Below, piece by piece: positions 45,293 through 54,061 of a stretch of DNA of 64,000 nt. The notes beneath the pieces were generated by a model. That model saw only the letters and a program-made list of their open reading frames with translations. It was not told where the DNA came from and did no database searches. The translations under genes were made by a program, and so were the position numbers. The number at the start of each line of letters is the position of its first letter. Position 1 is the first letter of the stretch. The DNA lies in NCBI RefSeq assembly GCF_005405085.1, contig NZ_BJDJ01000008.1, forward strand, positions 1 to 64,000, written 5' to 3'. Source of the stretch: Lactiplantibacillus daowaiensis. GTDB taxonomy: Bacteria > Bacillota > Bacilli > Lactobacillales > Lactobacillaceae.

Positions 45293-45961
45293 ATGCGTAT
45301 TAATGTATTACAACATACTCCAAATGAAGGACCAGGAATGATTGAAGATTGGGCGGATATACATGGCCATACCATATATACGTACCATCCGTATCAATTT
45401 GGCACGTTACCCACGGCGGCAGAAACGGATCTATTAGTCATTCTCGGTGGTCCGATGAGTCCTAATGATGATTTAGGCTGGATCAAGCAAGAACGGGACT
45501 TGATTCGGGAGTTGTTAGCGGCGAACAAGCCGATCTTCGGTGCTTGTTATGGGGCCCAACAAATCGTTAAGGCGTTAGGTTATGCAGTCACTAAAGCCCC
45601 AGCCAAAGAAGTGGGCTGGGCGCCAGTGACCTTACAAACCGAGACGATTCCTGATTTACCTGCCCAACTAAACGTGTTGCATTGGCATGAAGAGATGTTT
45701 GAAGTGCCCGCCGCCGCGGAATTGTTGTTTTCCAGTGAGCGGGTTCAAAATCAAGGTTTTGTGATGAATCATCATATCGTGGGCTTACAATTCCATTTCG
45801 AACCCCGCGCGAACAATGTGCGGGAGATGGTCGTTAATGACTACCCGTATATCGCTGGTTCAGCCTTAGGGCAAAGCGCGGCTGATATCTTAGCGACGCC
45901 AGTGCCCACCGCAAATCAAGGAACCTTATTTAAAATTTTAGACTATATTACGACGGATTAA
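45293..45961 (+). CDS. Type 1 glutamine amidotransferase-like protein
   Basis: The 222-residue class I GATase-fold protein has the nucleophile elbow GACYGAQ (Cys near residue 85), an HWHEEMFEVP stretch near 145 and a late His-x-Glu (QFHFEPR) for the triad. This is the GMP-synthase-like stand-alone amidotransferase group (YfeJ/GuaA-like N-domain), without an ATP-pyrophosphatase domain. A TATAAT at 45220-45225 may be its -10. It is monocistronic and ends at the shared terminator with yaaA. Substrate unknown. Confidence 0.87.
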   Translation: MRINVLQHTPNEGPGMIEDWADIHGHTIYTYHPYQFGTLPTAAETDLLVILGGPMSPNDDLGWIKQERDLIRELLAANKPIFGACYGAQQIVKALGYAVTKAPAKEVGWAPVTLQTETIPDLPAQLNVLHWHEEMFEVPAAAELLFSSERVQNQGFVMNHHIVGLQFHFEPRANNVREMVVNDYPYIAGSALGQSAADILATPVPTANQGTLFKILDYITTD

Positions 45962-45966
45962 CGTCA

Positions 45967-46005
45967 AACGCAGCTAGCCCATTAAGACTAGCTGCGTTTT
46001 ATTTT
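45967..46005. terminator. Bidirectional terminator
   Basis: AACGCAGCTAG pairs with CTAGCTGCGTT, followed by TTATTTTT. It lies between converging genes and overlaps the last codons of yaaA. Confidence 0.85.
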
Positions 46006-46745
46006 TGATAAATAAAGACAAATTCAGTTGCGCTTGAACGTTCAGGATCGAAGCGATAATCAGGGTGATCAAAATCCTTGATCTGTGATGGTTCAGAAAC
46101 CTGATTTTCTGCTAAATAGCGGACCATCGCCCCACGGGCCATTTTCGCTAAAGTGGCTTTGGTCTTTAACTGACCATTAACCAAACTACCAAAAACAATC
46201 GTGATAAAAGGTTGGTCTGGGGCTAAATAGGGCGTAATGGCCTTAGCGTATTCTTGTGAAGCTAAGTTAATAATGGGTTCAGTCGGTGTTGCTAAAGCAC
46301 GGTAGAGACGATCACCCCAAAACGCATAGAGATTGGGGTGGTCAGCGACGGCTAGTTTGGCTTGCATTTCTAAGCGGTACGGCACAATGCCATCAAAGGG
46401 ACGCAAGATACCATAGAAGCCAGATAAAATTCGCAAGTTGTTTTGGATGTACGCTAATGCGGGTTCGGTAAAAATATCAGGCGCCATGTACTGATACTGA
46501 ATACCACTGTAGCTTAAGATAGCGGGCGTCAATTGATGATGCAAGTCGAGCGTTTGCAACCAAGCATAGTTCGGCTGGGCTAGCTTATCGCTACAATGCC
46601 ACAACGCTTTAGCTTCAGGATAGCTGAGTTGTCGCAGTTGTGTGAGTAATTGGCTTGTTTGGGTCAAATATTGGGGCAGATCGATATAAGTTAAAGAATC
46701 GGTATCGACCAACATTTTTTTGGCGGGGGCGATGATGAGTTTCAT
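45999..46745 (-). CDS. yaaA: Peroxide stress protein YaaA (UPF0246)
   Basis: The 248-residue protein of the YaaA/UPF0246 family protects against hydrogen peroxide by limiting free iron in E. coli. The start MKLIIAPAKKM, YSGIQYQYMAPD, LRILSGFYGILRPFD and PYRLEM are the family signatures. I chose ATG 46745 because homologues begin with this motif; an in-frame ATG at 46766 is an alternative. Monocistronic. Confidence 0.9.
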   Translation of the reverse strand: MKLIIAPAKKMLVDTDSLTYIDLPQYLTQTSQLLTQLRQLSYPEAKALWHCSDKLAQPNYAWLQTLDLHHQLTPAILSYSGIQYQYMAPDIFTEPALAYIQNNLRILSGFYGILRPFDGIVPYRLEMQAKLAVADHPNLYAFWGDRLYRALATPTEPIINLASQEYAKAITPYLAPDQPFITIVFGSLVNGQLKTKATLAKMARGAMVRYLAENQVSEPSQIKDFDHPDYRFDPERSSATEFVFIYQK

Positions 46746-46917
46746 TGCCAAAACACCAGCTTTCATCAGATATTAGATGTTTATTTTAACACTGAGTTGA
46801 CCTAGATCACTTATCTTGTGAAATAAATGCAGATACCTGATTGTGACAAAGCTACAGTGATGGGGGTAAAAATGTGTAGCTTATCCCTATTTAACCACCG
46901 TAATGTAAGCGCTACAA

Positions 46918-46983
46918 TTGACCTGTAAACAAGAAAGGTTGTCAACCAGCCCGTGATACATTCTTACTAGTGACATGTATCAC
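46918..46983 (+). promoter_or_regulatory. Two nested inverted repeats upstream of the SDR operon
   Basis: GTGATACAT (46953-46961) and ATGTATCAC (46975-46983) form a perfect 9-bp inverted repeat with centres of arms 22 bp apart, ending 28 bases before the start codon. Upstream, TTGACC (46918-46923) and GGTTGTCAA form a second repeat. A -35 TTGACC is visible without a clear -10, fitting an activator-dependent or repressed promoter. Confidence 0.5.
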
Positions 46984-47011
46984 AATAATTTTCCAAAGGA
47001 GCATTAAAACG

Positions 47012-47872
47012 ATGCGTGATTTTAAAAATCAAGTGATGTTCATTACTGGGGCCGCCCATGGTTTTGGTCAAGTGATTGCGGCCGGGGCTGCCAAGCGCGG
47101 GATGCGCTTAGTGTTAGTCGATATTGACGAAGCGGCTTTGAAAGTAAGCTATCAAAGTATTATCGATACCGGTGCGCAAGCAATGATGATCGTGGCCGAT
47201 GTGACAAAGGAAGCAGATGTTGATGCAGCCGTCGCTCAAGCCATGGCGAAGTTTGGTCGGATCGATGTGTTGATCAATAATGCTGGGATTGCTTTACCAG
47301 GACGTATTTGGGAACTACCAACACGTGATTGGGAATGGATTATGCATGTTAACTTGATGAGTCAAGTCTATGCGATGCAACAAGTTATTCCAATTATGAT
47401 GAAGCAAAAGACTCATGCTGATATTTTAAATGTGGCTTCGATTGCGGGCTTAGTTGATACCCCCGGAATGCCGTCATACCATGCCAGCAAGTTTGCGTCA
47501 GTCGGGATGACAGAAGCGACCGCCTATGACTTGCAACGCGCGGGTGCGGATATTGATATGCACGTGATGTGTCCCGGGTTTGTGCAAACAGATCTATATC
47601 ACACCGAAAACCACCGGCCAGCCCAATATAGTGACTCAAGCGATCCTTATTATCAAAGCGAGGCTTTCTTAAAGGGGCAACAGTTTGCCAAGTATGTGAT
47701 TACGAATGGGAAACCGATCGATACGATTGCGGATACGGTTTTTGAGGCATTATCAGAGAATCGATTCTATATTTTAACGCATCCAGAGTTCAATCCATTG
47801 ATTTCTGATCGCGTCCATCGCATCGTCAGTGATGGTGCGCCAGATGTTCATGTCATGGATGGCATTATGTAG
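47012..47872 (+). CDS. Short-chain dehydrogenase/reductase
   Basis: The 286-residue classical SDR shows TGAAHGFGQ near residue 11 (cofactor loop), DVTKEADV, NNAGIALPG, catalytic NVASIAGLVD Ser and YHASK with Tyr and Lys near 150. ATG 47012 follows AAAGGAGC; an upstream frame to 46970 has no ribosome-binding site and overlaps the operator. First gene of a three-gene operon with the acetoacetate-decarboxylase-like and nitroreductase genes. Substrate unknown, perhaps a keto-acid or aromatic. Confidence 0.9.
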   Translation: MRDFKNQVMFITGAAHGFGQVIAAGAAKRGMRLVLVDIDEAALKVSYQSIIDTGAQAMMIVADVTKEADVDAAVAQAMAKFGRIDVLINNAGIALPGRIWELPTRDWEWIMHVNLMSQVYAMQQVIPIMMKQKTHADILNVASIAGLVDTPGMPSYHASKFASVGMTEATAYDLQRAGADIDMHVMCPGFVQTDLYHTENHRPAQYSDSSDPYYQSEAFLKGQQFAKYVITNGKPIDTIADTVFEALSENRFYILTHPEFNPLISDRVHRIVSDGAPDVHVMDGIM

Positions 47873-47903
47873 CGGTTAATCACGATTTGAGGAGGGGTTT
47901 ATA

Positions 47904-48749
47904 ATGGCTAGTTATGTTGTCAGTCATGATGACGTTAAAAACTTTTTAAATTTACCAAGTATGAATGATCAAGAAGGCATTGGCTTTGCTTATGCGACGG
48001 ATGAAGCCGTCTTAAAGCGCTTGATTCCGGCACCACTAAAGTTGTTAGCACCAGTGGTATGCGGTTACGTCGTGCATATGGGCAAGCCAACTTTTGGTGG
48101 GCCTTATTTAGAATTAAACTTGTTTGCGATGGTGAGTTATCAAGATAAAATGATGGGTGCTTATCCAATTTCACTATTACTCCATGGGCCCGGTGCTGAA
48201 AACGGCATGATTGCTGGTCGTGAAGGCGCGGGGATTCCGAAGAAATTGGCTGATATGATTGATTTACGACGCAATGACAATACGGCGACCGCGACGGTTG
48301 AACGTCACGGCAAGACTTTATTGAAAGTTGATTGGACGGCCGGTGAGTTGAATGACCCATCAATTATGCAACAATTTGCTGGCCAATTAGCCTTAAATAA
48401 AGAAGCTGAAATGAATAGTTTCTTCTATACCTATGATTTAGATCAGCATCCAGATGGCTCTAATCATTTTACCAACGTTGAATTGGTCGCAACGCAATTG
48501 CGGTCACTTGCTGACCGGGTCGAACCCGGCAATTTGTCGATTGACTTACAATCAACCGACGATGATCCATTTGGTGAATTAAAAGTATTGAAGCCATTGG
48601 GCGCGGCTTGGTTCCACTTTGATACATCAGTCATGTTCAATACCTTGAAATTAGAAGCTGTTGATGCTGAAAGTACGATGCCAAAATTGTTGACTGGTCG
48701 TTACGACCGGGGATTCTTTAATCCTAATGCCACCAGCTATCATATTTAA
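47904..48749 (+). CDS. Acetoacetate decarboxylase family protein
   Basis: The 281-residue protein carries the family motif GREGAGIPKKLADM near residues 105-118; the second Lys of PKK corresponds to the Schiff-base Lys of acetoacetate decarboxylase. Other family elements are YLELNLFAMV and the C-terminal GRYDRGFF. Members decarboxylate or dehydrate beta-keto acids, and many are not true acetoacetate decarboxylases. ATG 47904 follows GAGGAGGGG and is 31 bases after the SDR gene, so the two likely act on the same pathway. Confidence 0.88.
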   Translation: MASYVVSHDDVKNFLNLPSMNDQEGIGFAYATDEAVLKRLIPAPLKLLAPVVCGYVVHMGKPTFGGPYLELNLFAMVSYQDKMMGAYPISLLLHGPGAENGMIAGREGAGIPKKLADMIDLRRNDNTATATVERHGKTLLKVDWTAGELNDPSIMQQFAGQLALNKEAEMNSFFYTYDLDQHPDGSNHFTNVELVATQLRSLADRVEPGNLSIDLQSTDDDPFGELKVLKPLGAAWFHFDTSVMFNTLKLEAVDAESTMPKLLTGRYDRGFFNPNATSYHI

Positions 48750-48779
48750 ATCAATATTAGATCAAAAGAGGGGTTAATT

Positions 48780-49427
48780 ATGTCAACATTACCAACAATG
48801 GTTAATAATGATTTTAGTGATGTCGTTTTTAATCGGCATTCAGTGCGACAATTTGATCCAAGCGTTAAGATTTCACGCGATGAAATTCAGGAGATGATTG
48901 CCGAGGCAGCCAAAGCACCGTCAGCATGTAATCTACAATCCTGGCACTTTGTGGTGATCGACACACCAGAAGCCAAAGCAACATTCAAAAAAGCCGTGAT
49001 GTCTTTTAACTATCCACAAGTTGATAGTGCGTCAGCGATCGTCTTTATTGCCGGTGATACGCAGTCACATTTAGTCTATCGCGACGTCTGGAATAAAGTT
49101 TATCAAGATGGCAATATTACTAAAGAGCGGCTAGATCAGATTTTGGGGACCTTCTTACCACTTTACGAGCAGGCATCACCAGAATTTTTACAATTAGATG
49201 CGACGATGGATTGTTCAATCGTTGGGATGCAATTGTTACTCATGGCGCGGGCGCATGGCTATGATGCCAATGCGTTTTCCGGGATTGATTTTGAACACAT
49301 GATTCCAACATTAGGACTCGATCCTAAACGGTACGTACCAGTAATGGGGATTGCCATTGGGAAAGCCAATGAGGCACCTTTGCACACGGAACGGTATGCC
49401 GCTAAAACCCAAACTGAATTTCTTTAA
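48780..49427 (+). CDS. Nitroreductase family protein
   Basis: The 215-residue FMN-dependent oxidoreductase has the N-terminal RHSVRQF motif, the FMN-binding region APSACNLQSWHFVVID near 45-60 and VPVMGIAIGKA near the C-terminus. NAD(P)H-dependent reduction of quinones, nitro groups or enones is the family role. Third gene of the SDR operon, followed by a terminator. Confidence 0.9.
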   Translation: MSTLPTMVNNDFSDVVFNRHSVRQFDPSVKISRDEIQEMIAEAAKAPSACNLQSWHFVVIDTPEAKATFKKAVMSFNYPQVDSASAIVFIAGDTQSHLVYRDVWNKVYQDGNITKERLDQILGTFLPLYEQASPEFLQLDATMDCSIVGMQLLLMARAHGYDANAFSGIDFEHMIPTLGLDPKRYVPVMGIAIGKANEAPLHTERYAAKTQTEFL

Positions 49428-49487
49428 TAAGCGATACTTGCGTGACGTTTAGGTATCATTTCCCCGATAAATGAACGCACGCGAGCA

Positions 49488-49533
49488 GCTCACCAGTAAT
49501 AGCGACTAAGCAGCTAGTACTGGTGAGCTTTTT
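49488..49533 (+). terminator. Terminator after the nitroreductase operon
   Basis: GCTCACCAGTA pairs with TACTGGTGAGC, followed by TTTTT. Confidence 0.85.
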
Positions 49534-49606
49534 AGTATCTTTACAATGTTGATTGAACGTTTTAGAGTATGAAGTGAGCCTAACGATGATTGATGGAGGT
49601 CTACTC

Positions 49607-51169
49607 ATGTTATTACCGCAATTATTACGAACCTTAAATCAAAGCTTCCCGGTCACCCATGTTGCACCAGCAATTGGTCGTCCCGATATTACGCAAGTAC
49701 AGTTGGAGAACCAGGCGCAACGGCCATTGCCAAGTCATATTATGATATTAAAGTTAGCGGCACCTTCGCAAGTGCAATTAAGTTATTATCGGCAGGGACA
49801 ATTGTGTGAAGTAGGCTTAGTCACTTTAGGCGCAATCGGTCCCAATGCCGTTTATACCCAAAATCAATTATTAAAATTACTTTTTTGTCTGGGAAAATTG
49901 GTGGCCTCACCAGCTAAGCTACAAGCGCAGGCCAATCAATTGGCCATTGCCGCGATTACGGCGGATTTTGAGACGGTTTTAGCCCGGGTGGTCGCTTTAC
50001 TACAAAATCCGGTGGCAATTATTGATCTCAATGGCCAGATTTTATCGCGGTCACATACAACGGCAATTAATGGTGGCCGGATTCGGCAAGCAATTGAGCA
50101 TAATAAAGTGGGCCAATGGTTGCTTGAGCACGGCTTTGCACCAGATAATCCAGATTTTTTGACACAAATCTATGTGGCACAAGATAATATTTCCTTTGTT
50201 CCGATGTTGATTACACCATTAGCTAATCAAGATGAACCGTTGGGTTATTTAGTGATGTCGGCGTTGAACACGCCCTTGGATGCCAAGCATGCCTTATTGA
50301 TCAATGATTTAGGCCAAGTCGTTGCTGGCTCATTAGTAAAAAATCAAATTATGTCGACATCTGAATCACAACGGGATTTGTTATTAAATGTCTTATTAAC
50401 CGAACGTCAAAGCACCACTTTTGCCGCTCAGTTTGCAGAACAGCAAGTTAAATTACCGCATACGATGGTCTTAATCAAATGTGACCCATTGGCAGGTCAA
50501 TCACCGACTGTGCTACAACAGCGCCTCCGATATTTACTGACACCACAATTTGACCAAGTATTGGTTTCCGTCTATCAACAGAGTTGCTTGGCGTTAGTGA
50601 CGATCAGTCTGGCGGCCTATAATCAGCCAGAATTCAAAGCGAAGCTTGCGACCGTCACGGCCCAGGCTGATTGCCGATTAATCGTTTCGAATTATTATGT
50701 CCAACCAGAGGATACTTTTGCAGCCTACATGGTTTGCTGTCGCACGAGCCAATTAAAGACCATTCAGCAACGGGTTGTGTTTTGTGAAGATGAATTCTTC
50801 AACTTATCACTAGCCCGCGTCAATCATTTAGAAATTTTACCATTCTTTATTAATCCGGCACTACAAGGCTTAATGGCTTATGATGCCCAGAATCAAACGG
50901 ATCTAGTAGCGACGTTAGATGCGTATTTAAAGGCAACTTGCAATTTGACGCGAACGGCGAAACAATTGTACGTCCATCCGAATACGTTGCGCAATCGACT
51001 TAAACATATTTCAGCCATTACCGGTTGTGATCTGCGCGATGCAGACACTTGTTTTAAACTGGCGTCGGGATTCAAGTTGGAGCGGTTCTTAGTGAAAAAT
51101 AACTACCAACCAACGCCATTTATACCAGATAATGATCCCATGCCACCAGTCCGACCAAGCGAGGTGTAA
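49607..51169 (+). CDS. PucR-family transcriptional regulator
   Basis: The 520-residue regulator has an N-terminal PucR-like sensor domain (about 1-115), a central GAF-like/GGDEF-like-fold region (about 130-400) and the C-terminal PucR helix-turn-helix with LVATLDAYLKATCNLT, AKQLYVHPNTLRNRLKHI near 440-475. ATG 49607 follows TGGAGGTC; an upstream frame to 49553 lacks a site. It follows the SDR/ADC/nitroreductase operon and is a natural candidate to control it through the palindrome at 46953. The ligand is unknown. Confidence 0.85.
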   Translation: MLLPQLLRTLNQSFPVTHVAPAIGRPDITQVQLENQAQRPLPSHIMILKLAAPSQVQLSYYRQGQLCEVGLVTLGAIGPNAVYTQNQLLKLLFCLGKLVASPAKLQAQANQLAIAAITADFETVLARVVALLQNPVAIIDLNGQILSRSHTTAINGGRIRQAIEHNKVGQWLLEHGFAPDNPDFLTQIYVAQDNISFVPMLITPLANQDEPLGYLVMSALNTPLDAKHALLINDLGQVVAGSLVKNQIMSTSESQRDLLLNVLLTERQSTTFAAQFAEQQVKLPHTMVLIKCDPLAGQSPTVLQQRLRYLLTPQFDQVLVSVYQQSCLALVTISLAAYNQPEFKAKLATVTAQADCRLIVSNYYVQPEDTFAAYMVCCRTSQLKTIQQRVVFCEDEFFNLSLARVNHLEILPFFINPALQGLMAYDAQNQTDLVATLDAYLKATCNLTRTAKQLYVHPNTLRNRLKHISAITGCDLRDADTCFKLASGFKLERFLVKNNYQPTPFIPDNDPMPPVRPSEV

Positions 51170-51170
51170 G

Positions 51171-52058
51171 ATGCAACAACTAAAAACGGGCTATGTCCCA
51201 TTTAAACAATATCAAACGTATTACCGAATTGTCGGCGACTTAACCACCGGGGTCACGCCGTTATTACTGTTACATGGTGGTCCTGGATCCACGCATAATT
51301 ACTTTGAAAGCTTTGATCACTTTGCTGAACAAACTGGTCGGCCCATCGTGATGTATGATCAGCTTGGTTGTGGTGAGTCTTCCCGGCCAACTGACCCCAC
51401 GCTATGGCAAGCGGCAACGTGGGTGGCGGAATTGAAAAATCTGCGTGAACAGTTGGGGTTAACAAAAGTACATTTGCTTGGCCAATCATGGGGCGGGATG
51501 TTAGCCCTCATTTATTTATGTGAGGATCATCCGGAAGGGGTTCAAAGTTTGATTTTAGCAAGTACGTTAGCTTCCGCAAAACTTTGGGCACAAGAACAAC
51601 ATCGGCTGATTCGAGCGTTGTCTGCAGCTGACCAGTTAGCGATTGCGCAGGCTGAAATTAGTGGCGACTTTACCCAACCGAGTTACTTGATGGCCAATGA
51701 TCATTTTATGACGCGCCATGCGTCGGGGCCAATAACACCTTCGTCGCCGGCCTTTTTACGCCGTGCCAAGCATGTTGGCAAACTGGCGTATGAAACAGCT
51801 TGGGGCCCCAATGAATATTGCCCGACTGGCACGCTCAAGGACTACGATTATACGGCCAAGCTCAGCCAATTAACGTTACCGACGCTAGTGACGAGTGGGG
51901 TTGATGATTTATGTACCCCATTGATTGCTAAAACAATGGTCGATCAGTTGCCGAATGCGACTTGGACCTTGTTTGCCCACAGTCGGCACATGGCATTTAT
52001 TGATGAATCGGCGGCTTATTTTGCTCGGTTGACGGCATGGTTTGCTGACCGGGATTAG
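51171..52058 (+). CDS. Alpha/beta hydrolase, proline iminopeptidase-like
   Basis: The 295-residue S33-type enzyme has the oxyanion motif LLHGGPGSTHN near residue 35, DQLGCGESSRP, the nucleophile elbow GQSWGGML near 105, an Asp in SGVDDLCTP and catalytic His in HSRHMAFID. These are features of prolyl aminopeptidases of lactobacilli (PepI/PepL type), which release N-terminal proline. ATG 51171 comes one base after the PucR stop, with GCGAGGTGTAAG as ribosome-binding site, so co-expression with the regulator is likely. Confidence 0.85.
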   Translation: MQQLKTGYVPFKQYQTYYRIVGDLTTGVTPLLLLHGGPGSTHNYFESFDHFAEQTGRPIVMYDQLGCGESSRPTDPTLWQAATWVAELKNLREQLGLTKVHLLGQSWGGMLALIYLCEDHPEGVQSLILASTLASAKLWAQEQHRLIRALSAADQLAIAQAEISGDFTQPSYLMANDHFMTRHASGPITPSSPAFLRRAKHVGKLAYETAWGPNEYCPTGTLKDYDYTAKLSQLTLPTLVTSGVDDLCTPLIAKTMVDQLPNATWTLFAHSRHMAFIDESAAYFARLTAWFADRD

Positions 52059-52071
52059 AAAATGGCATAAA

Positions 52072-52178
52072 AAAAGACATTCCCGCGTTCTATTCGGGAA
52101 TGTCGTGATAAGGTGCGGCGACCTTCTGAATGCTTGCGCACCGATCGCGTACCCTTACCATGGTTTGGCACCATCAGC
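52072..52178 (-). ncRNA. Candidate small RNA, - strand
   Basis: The 200-base gap holds a - strand unit with a possible promoter (TTGACT at 52204-52209, 18-base spacer, TGC-GACACT near 52180) and a strong terminator (GACATTCCCG / CGGGAATGTC then TTTTTTT, 52072-52101). No frame longer than about 25 codons with a ribosome-binding site lies between. I recognise no known RNA family. Confidence 0.45.
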
Positions 52179-52215
52179 TAGTGTCGCATAGAACCTAGTT
52201 AGAAGTCAATCAAAA

Positions 52216-52251
52216 ACCTGCTTTAAGCGCTGAACTTAAAGCAGGTCTTTT
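52216..52251. terminator. Bidirectional terminator
   Basis: ACCTGCTTTAAG pairs perfectly with CTTAAAGCAGGT, flanked by an A run and a TCTTTTTG stretch. It ends the - strand gene at 52255. Confidence 0.85.
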
Positions 52252-52254
52252 TGA

Positions 52255-52791
52255 TTAATCGAACGTATGGTAACCAGCTTGGTAAAGCCGATAGAAATTT
52301 TTAGGTGTAATTAAGAAGATATAACGTGACGTCTTTTTACCATAGCTTAAATAATTTTCGCTTTTAGGCATCAGCCATTTGGCCAAGTTTGTTTGACTGG
52401 TGGCAAAGGCTTTTTTGACGGTAACAGTATGGTGTGGTTGGACCACAACGGCGGCGTGTCGTTGCGTTAACTTATAAGCGAACCCGTCGAATTCGCCGCC
52501 AGAAGTGTCGGCGACCACTTTGGTAAAGTGGAAGCGGAACGCTTCATTGGTTCGATTCGTAATCTTCATATTAAAATAATGCTGGGATTGGTTACCCGTC
52601 ACGTAATGACCGTGACTGGTTTTATAAAGTTGTAATTTAGTGATGACGTTGTTTTCATCCCAATTGCGTTTAACCTGACTGAAATCACGGACTGTGGCGG
52701 CTTTTGCTGGTGTGGTCACGATTGCGAGACCAGTTAGGCCAGTTAACAAAGTAACCCCAGCTAAGCAACCCCATAGACTTGTTTTTTGCAT
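52255..52791 (-). CDS. Small secreted protein of unknown function
   Basis: The 178-residue exported protein has a signal peptide (about residues 1-32, LAGVTLLTGLTGLAIV core, cleavage near AKA-ATVRD) and a basic mature domain with a predicted beta-sandwich: FNMKITNRTNEAFRFHFTKV and VVVQPHHTVTVKKAF. It resembles DUF-type extracellular proteins of lactobacilli that carry an immunoglobulin-like strand pattern, but no family is recognised. ATG 52791 follows GGGGGGAC. No lipobox or sorting signal. Confidence 0.8.
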   Translation of the reverse strand: MQKTSLWGCLAGVTLLTGLTGLAIVTTPAKAATVRDFSQVKRNWDENNVITKLQLYKTSHGHYVTGNQSQHYFNMKITNRTNEAFRFHFTKVVADTSGGEFDGFAYKLTQRHAAVVVQPHHTVTVKKAFATSQTNLAKWLMPKSENYLSYGKKTSRYIFLITPKNFYRLYQAGYHTFD

Positions 52792-53029
52792 GGTTAGTCC
52801 CCCCTCAACGCCCTAGTATACGCAATTTTTTGAGGACTAACAATTACTTATAGTTAATTATTTGAACCTAATTTCAACAACGCTGTCGGTTGCGTTATTG
52901 TGAAGCGCCAACGCCGGTTAATTATGGCGATAGTTGTCACACCAGTTGGGGTAACATACAATGGCTTTAACGGTCGCTCAGTAAAATGTATGAGCACGTG
53001 ATAGACGTTATTGGAAGGGTGACATTATT

Positions 53030-53914
53030 TTGAAAAAGTTAGCGCCAGTGATGGTCGCTTTAGGGGCCATCAGTTATGGGATTCCAGCGACCTTATTCAA
53101 GCTGGCTAATCGCGAGGGGGTCGCAAATGGGCCGCTACTATTTTGGTCATTTTTGAGTGCTGCCGTACTTTTAACCGTGGGTCAGCTCGTTCATGGTCGG
53201 CGATTGCGCCAACAGGGTACTAATTGGCGCCAAGTTAGTCAAGTTATCGCGGCAGGGACCGCTTCAGGTTTTACGAATACCTTTTATATCACCGCACTAC
53301 ATTATATTCCAGTAGCCGTGGCCGCTATCATGTTGATGCAATCCGTCTGGTTGTCGGTCTTATTAGGGGCGATCATGCAACATCGCCGACCAACGCGACT
53401 GCAAGTATTGAGTATTGGCGTTGTGTTATTGGGGACCGTATTGGCAGCAGATCTATTGCCAATTACTGAACCGATCTCATGGATTGGTCTAGCATTAAGC
53501 TTTTTGGCAGCGGTCGCTTATGCCTGTACGTTACAGTTTACAGCGAGCCTCGGAAATCAGTTACAACCCATCACAAAGACCTGGCTACTCTGTATTGGAG
53601 CGTTAGGTTTGATCGTCATTGTTTGGGGACCCCAATTAATGACCGTGCCGGTCACCATTACGGCGATTAAGTGGGGGCTATTGACCGCCTTTTTCTCAAT
53701 GATCTTGCCATTATTATGTTATACCTTGTTTATGCCGCAATTAGCATTAGGCGTTGGTCCCATCTTATCATCATTAGAATTACCGGCGTCGATTGCCGTT
53801 GCTTGGGTCATTTTAAAAGAGCAAGTGAGTGGTTGGCAGTTAGTGGGTGTGGGTTTGATCATTAGTGCGGTAGTCATCAGTAACTGGCTGACGGCCCGCA
53901 AAACTGCCGCTTAA
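53030..53914 (+). CDS. EamA/DMT-family membrane transporter
   Basis: The 294-residue protein has about ten hydrophobic segments in two EamA repeats, typical of drug/metabolite transporters, with conserved prolines and glycines (GAISYGIPATLFKLAN, LELPASIAVAWVILKEQ). Start is TTG 53030 behind GGAAGGGTGACA. The substrate is unknown; efflux of amino acids or metabolites is common for the family. The stop is two bases from a parS-like site. Confidence 0.88.
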   Translation: MKKLAPVMVALGAISYGIPATLFKLANREGVANGPLLFWSFLSAAVLLTVGQLVHGRRLRQQGTNWRQVSQVIAAGTASGFTNTFYITALHYIPVAVAAIMLMQSVWLSVLLGAIMQHRRPTRLQVLSIGVVLLGTVLAADLLPITEPISWIGLALSFLAAVAYACTLQFTASLGNQLQPITKTWLLCIGALGLIVIVWGPQLMTVPVTITAIKWGLLTAFFSMILPLLCYTLFMPQLALGVGPILSSLELPASIAVAWVILKEQVSGWQLVGVGLIISAVVISNWLTARKTAA

Positions 53915-53930
53915 AGTTTCACGTGAAACA
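53915..53930. promoter_or_regulatory. parS-like site, one mismatch
   Basis: AGTTTCACGTGAAACA differs from the parS consensus only at the first base. It lies directly after the EamA gene. Confidence 0.75.
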
Positions 53931-53989
53931 TTGCCGGCAAAATGGTTGCATTAGTTATTTTCCTAGACTATGATTGTACTTACATTCAT

Positions 53990-54044
53990 AAGCGTCACGG
54001 ATCCTTAGTCCATACTAGGCCAAGGGGATTCGTGGCGCTTTTTT
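53990..54044 (+). terminator. Terminator after the EamA gene
   Basis: AAGCGTCACGGATCC pairs with GGATTCGTGGCGCTT with wobble pairs, followed by a T run. It also lies just before the ABC operon and could attenuate read-through. Confidence 0.75.
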
Positions 54045-54061
54045 AGATGGGAAGGATTCCA

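Noticed and set aside
46902-46916. TGTAAGCGCTACA as a CcpA cre site
   Set aside because: One base short of the consensus spacing; the nearby longer palindromes explain the promoter better.
47935-48363. 142-codon frame antisense to the acetoacetate-decarboxylase-like gene
   Set aside because: Shadow of a clearly real gene; unlikely composition and no ribosome-binding site.
54047-54061. ATG 54047 as start of the first ABC subunit
   Set aside because: It overlaps the GGAAGG ribosome-binding site that serves GTG 54062.
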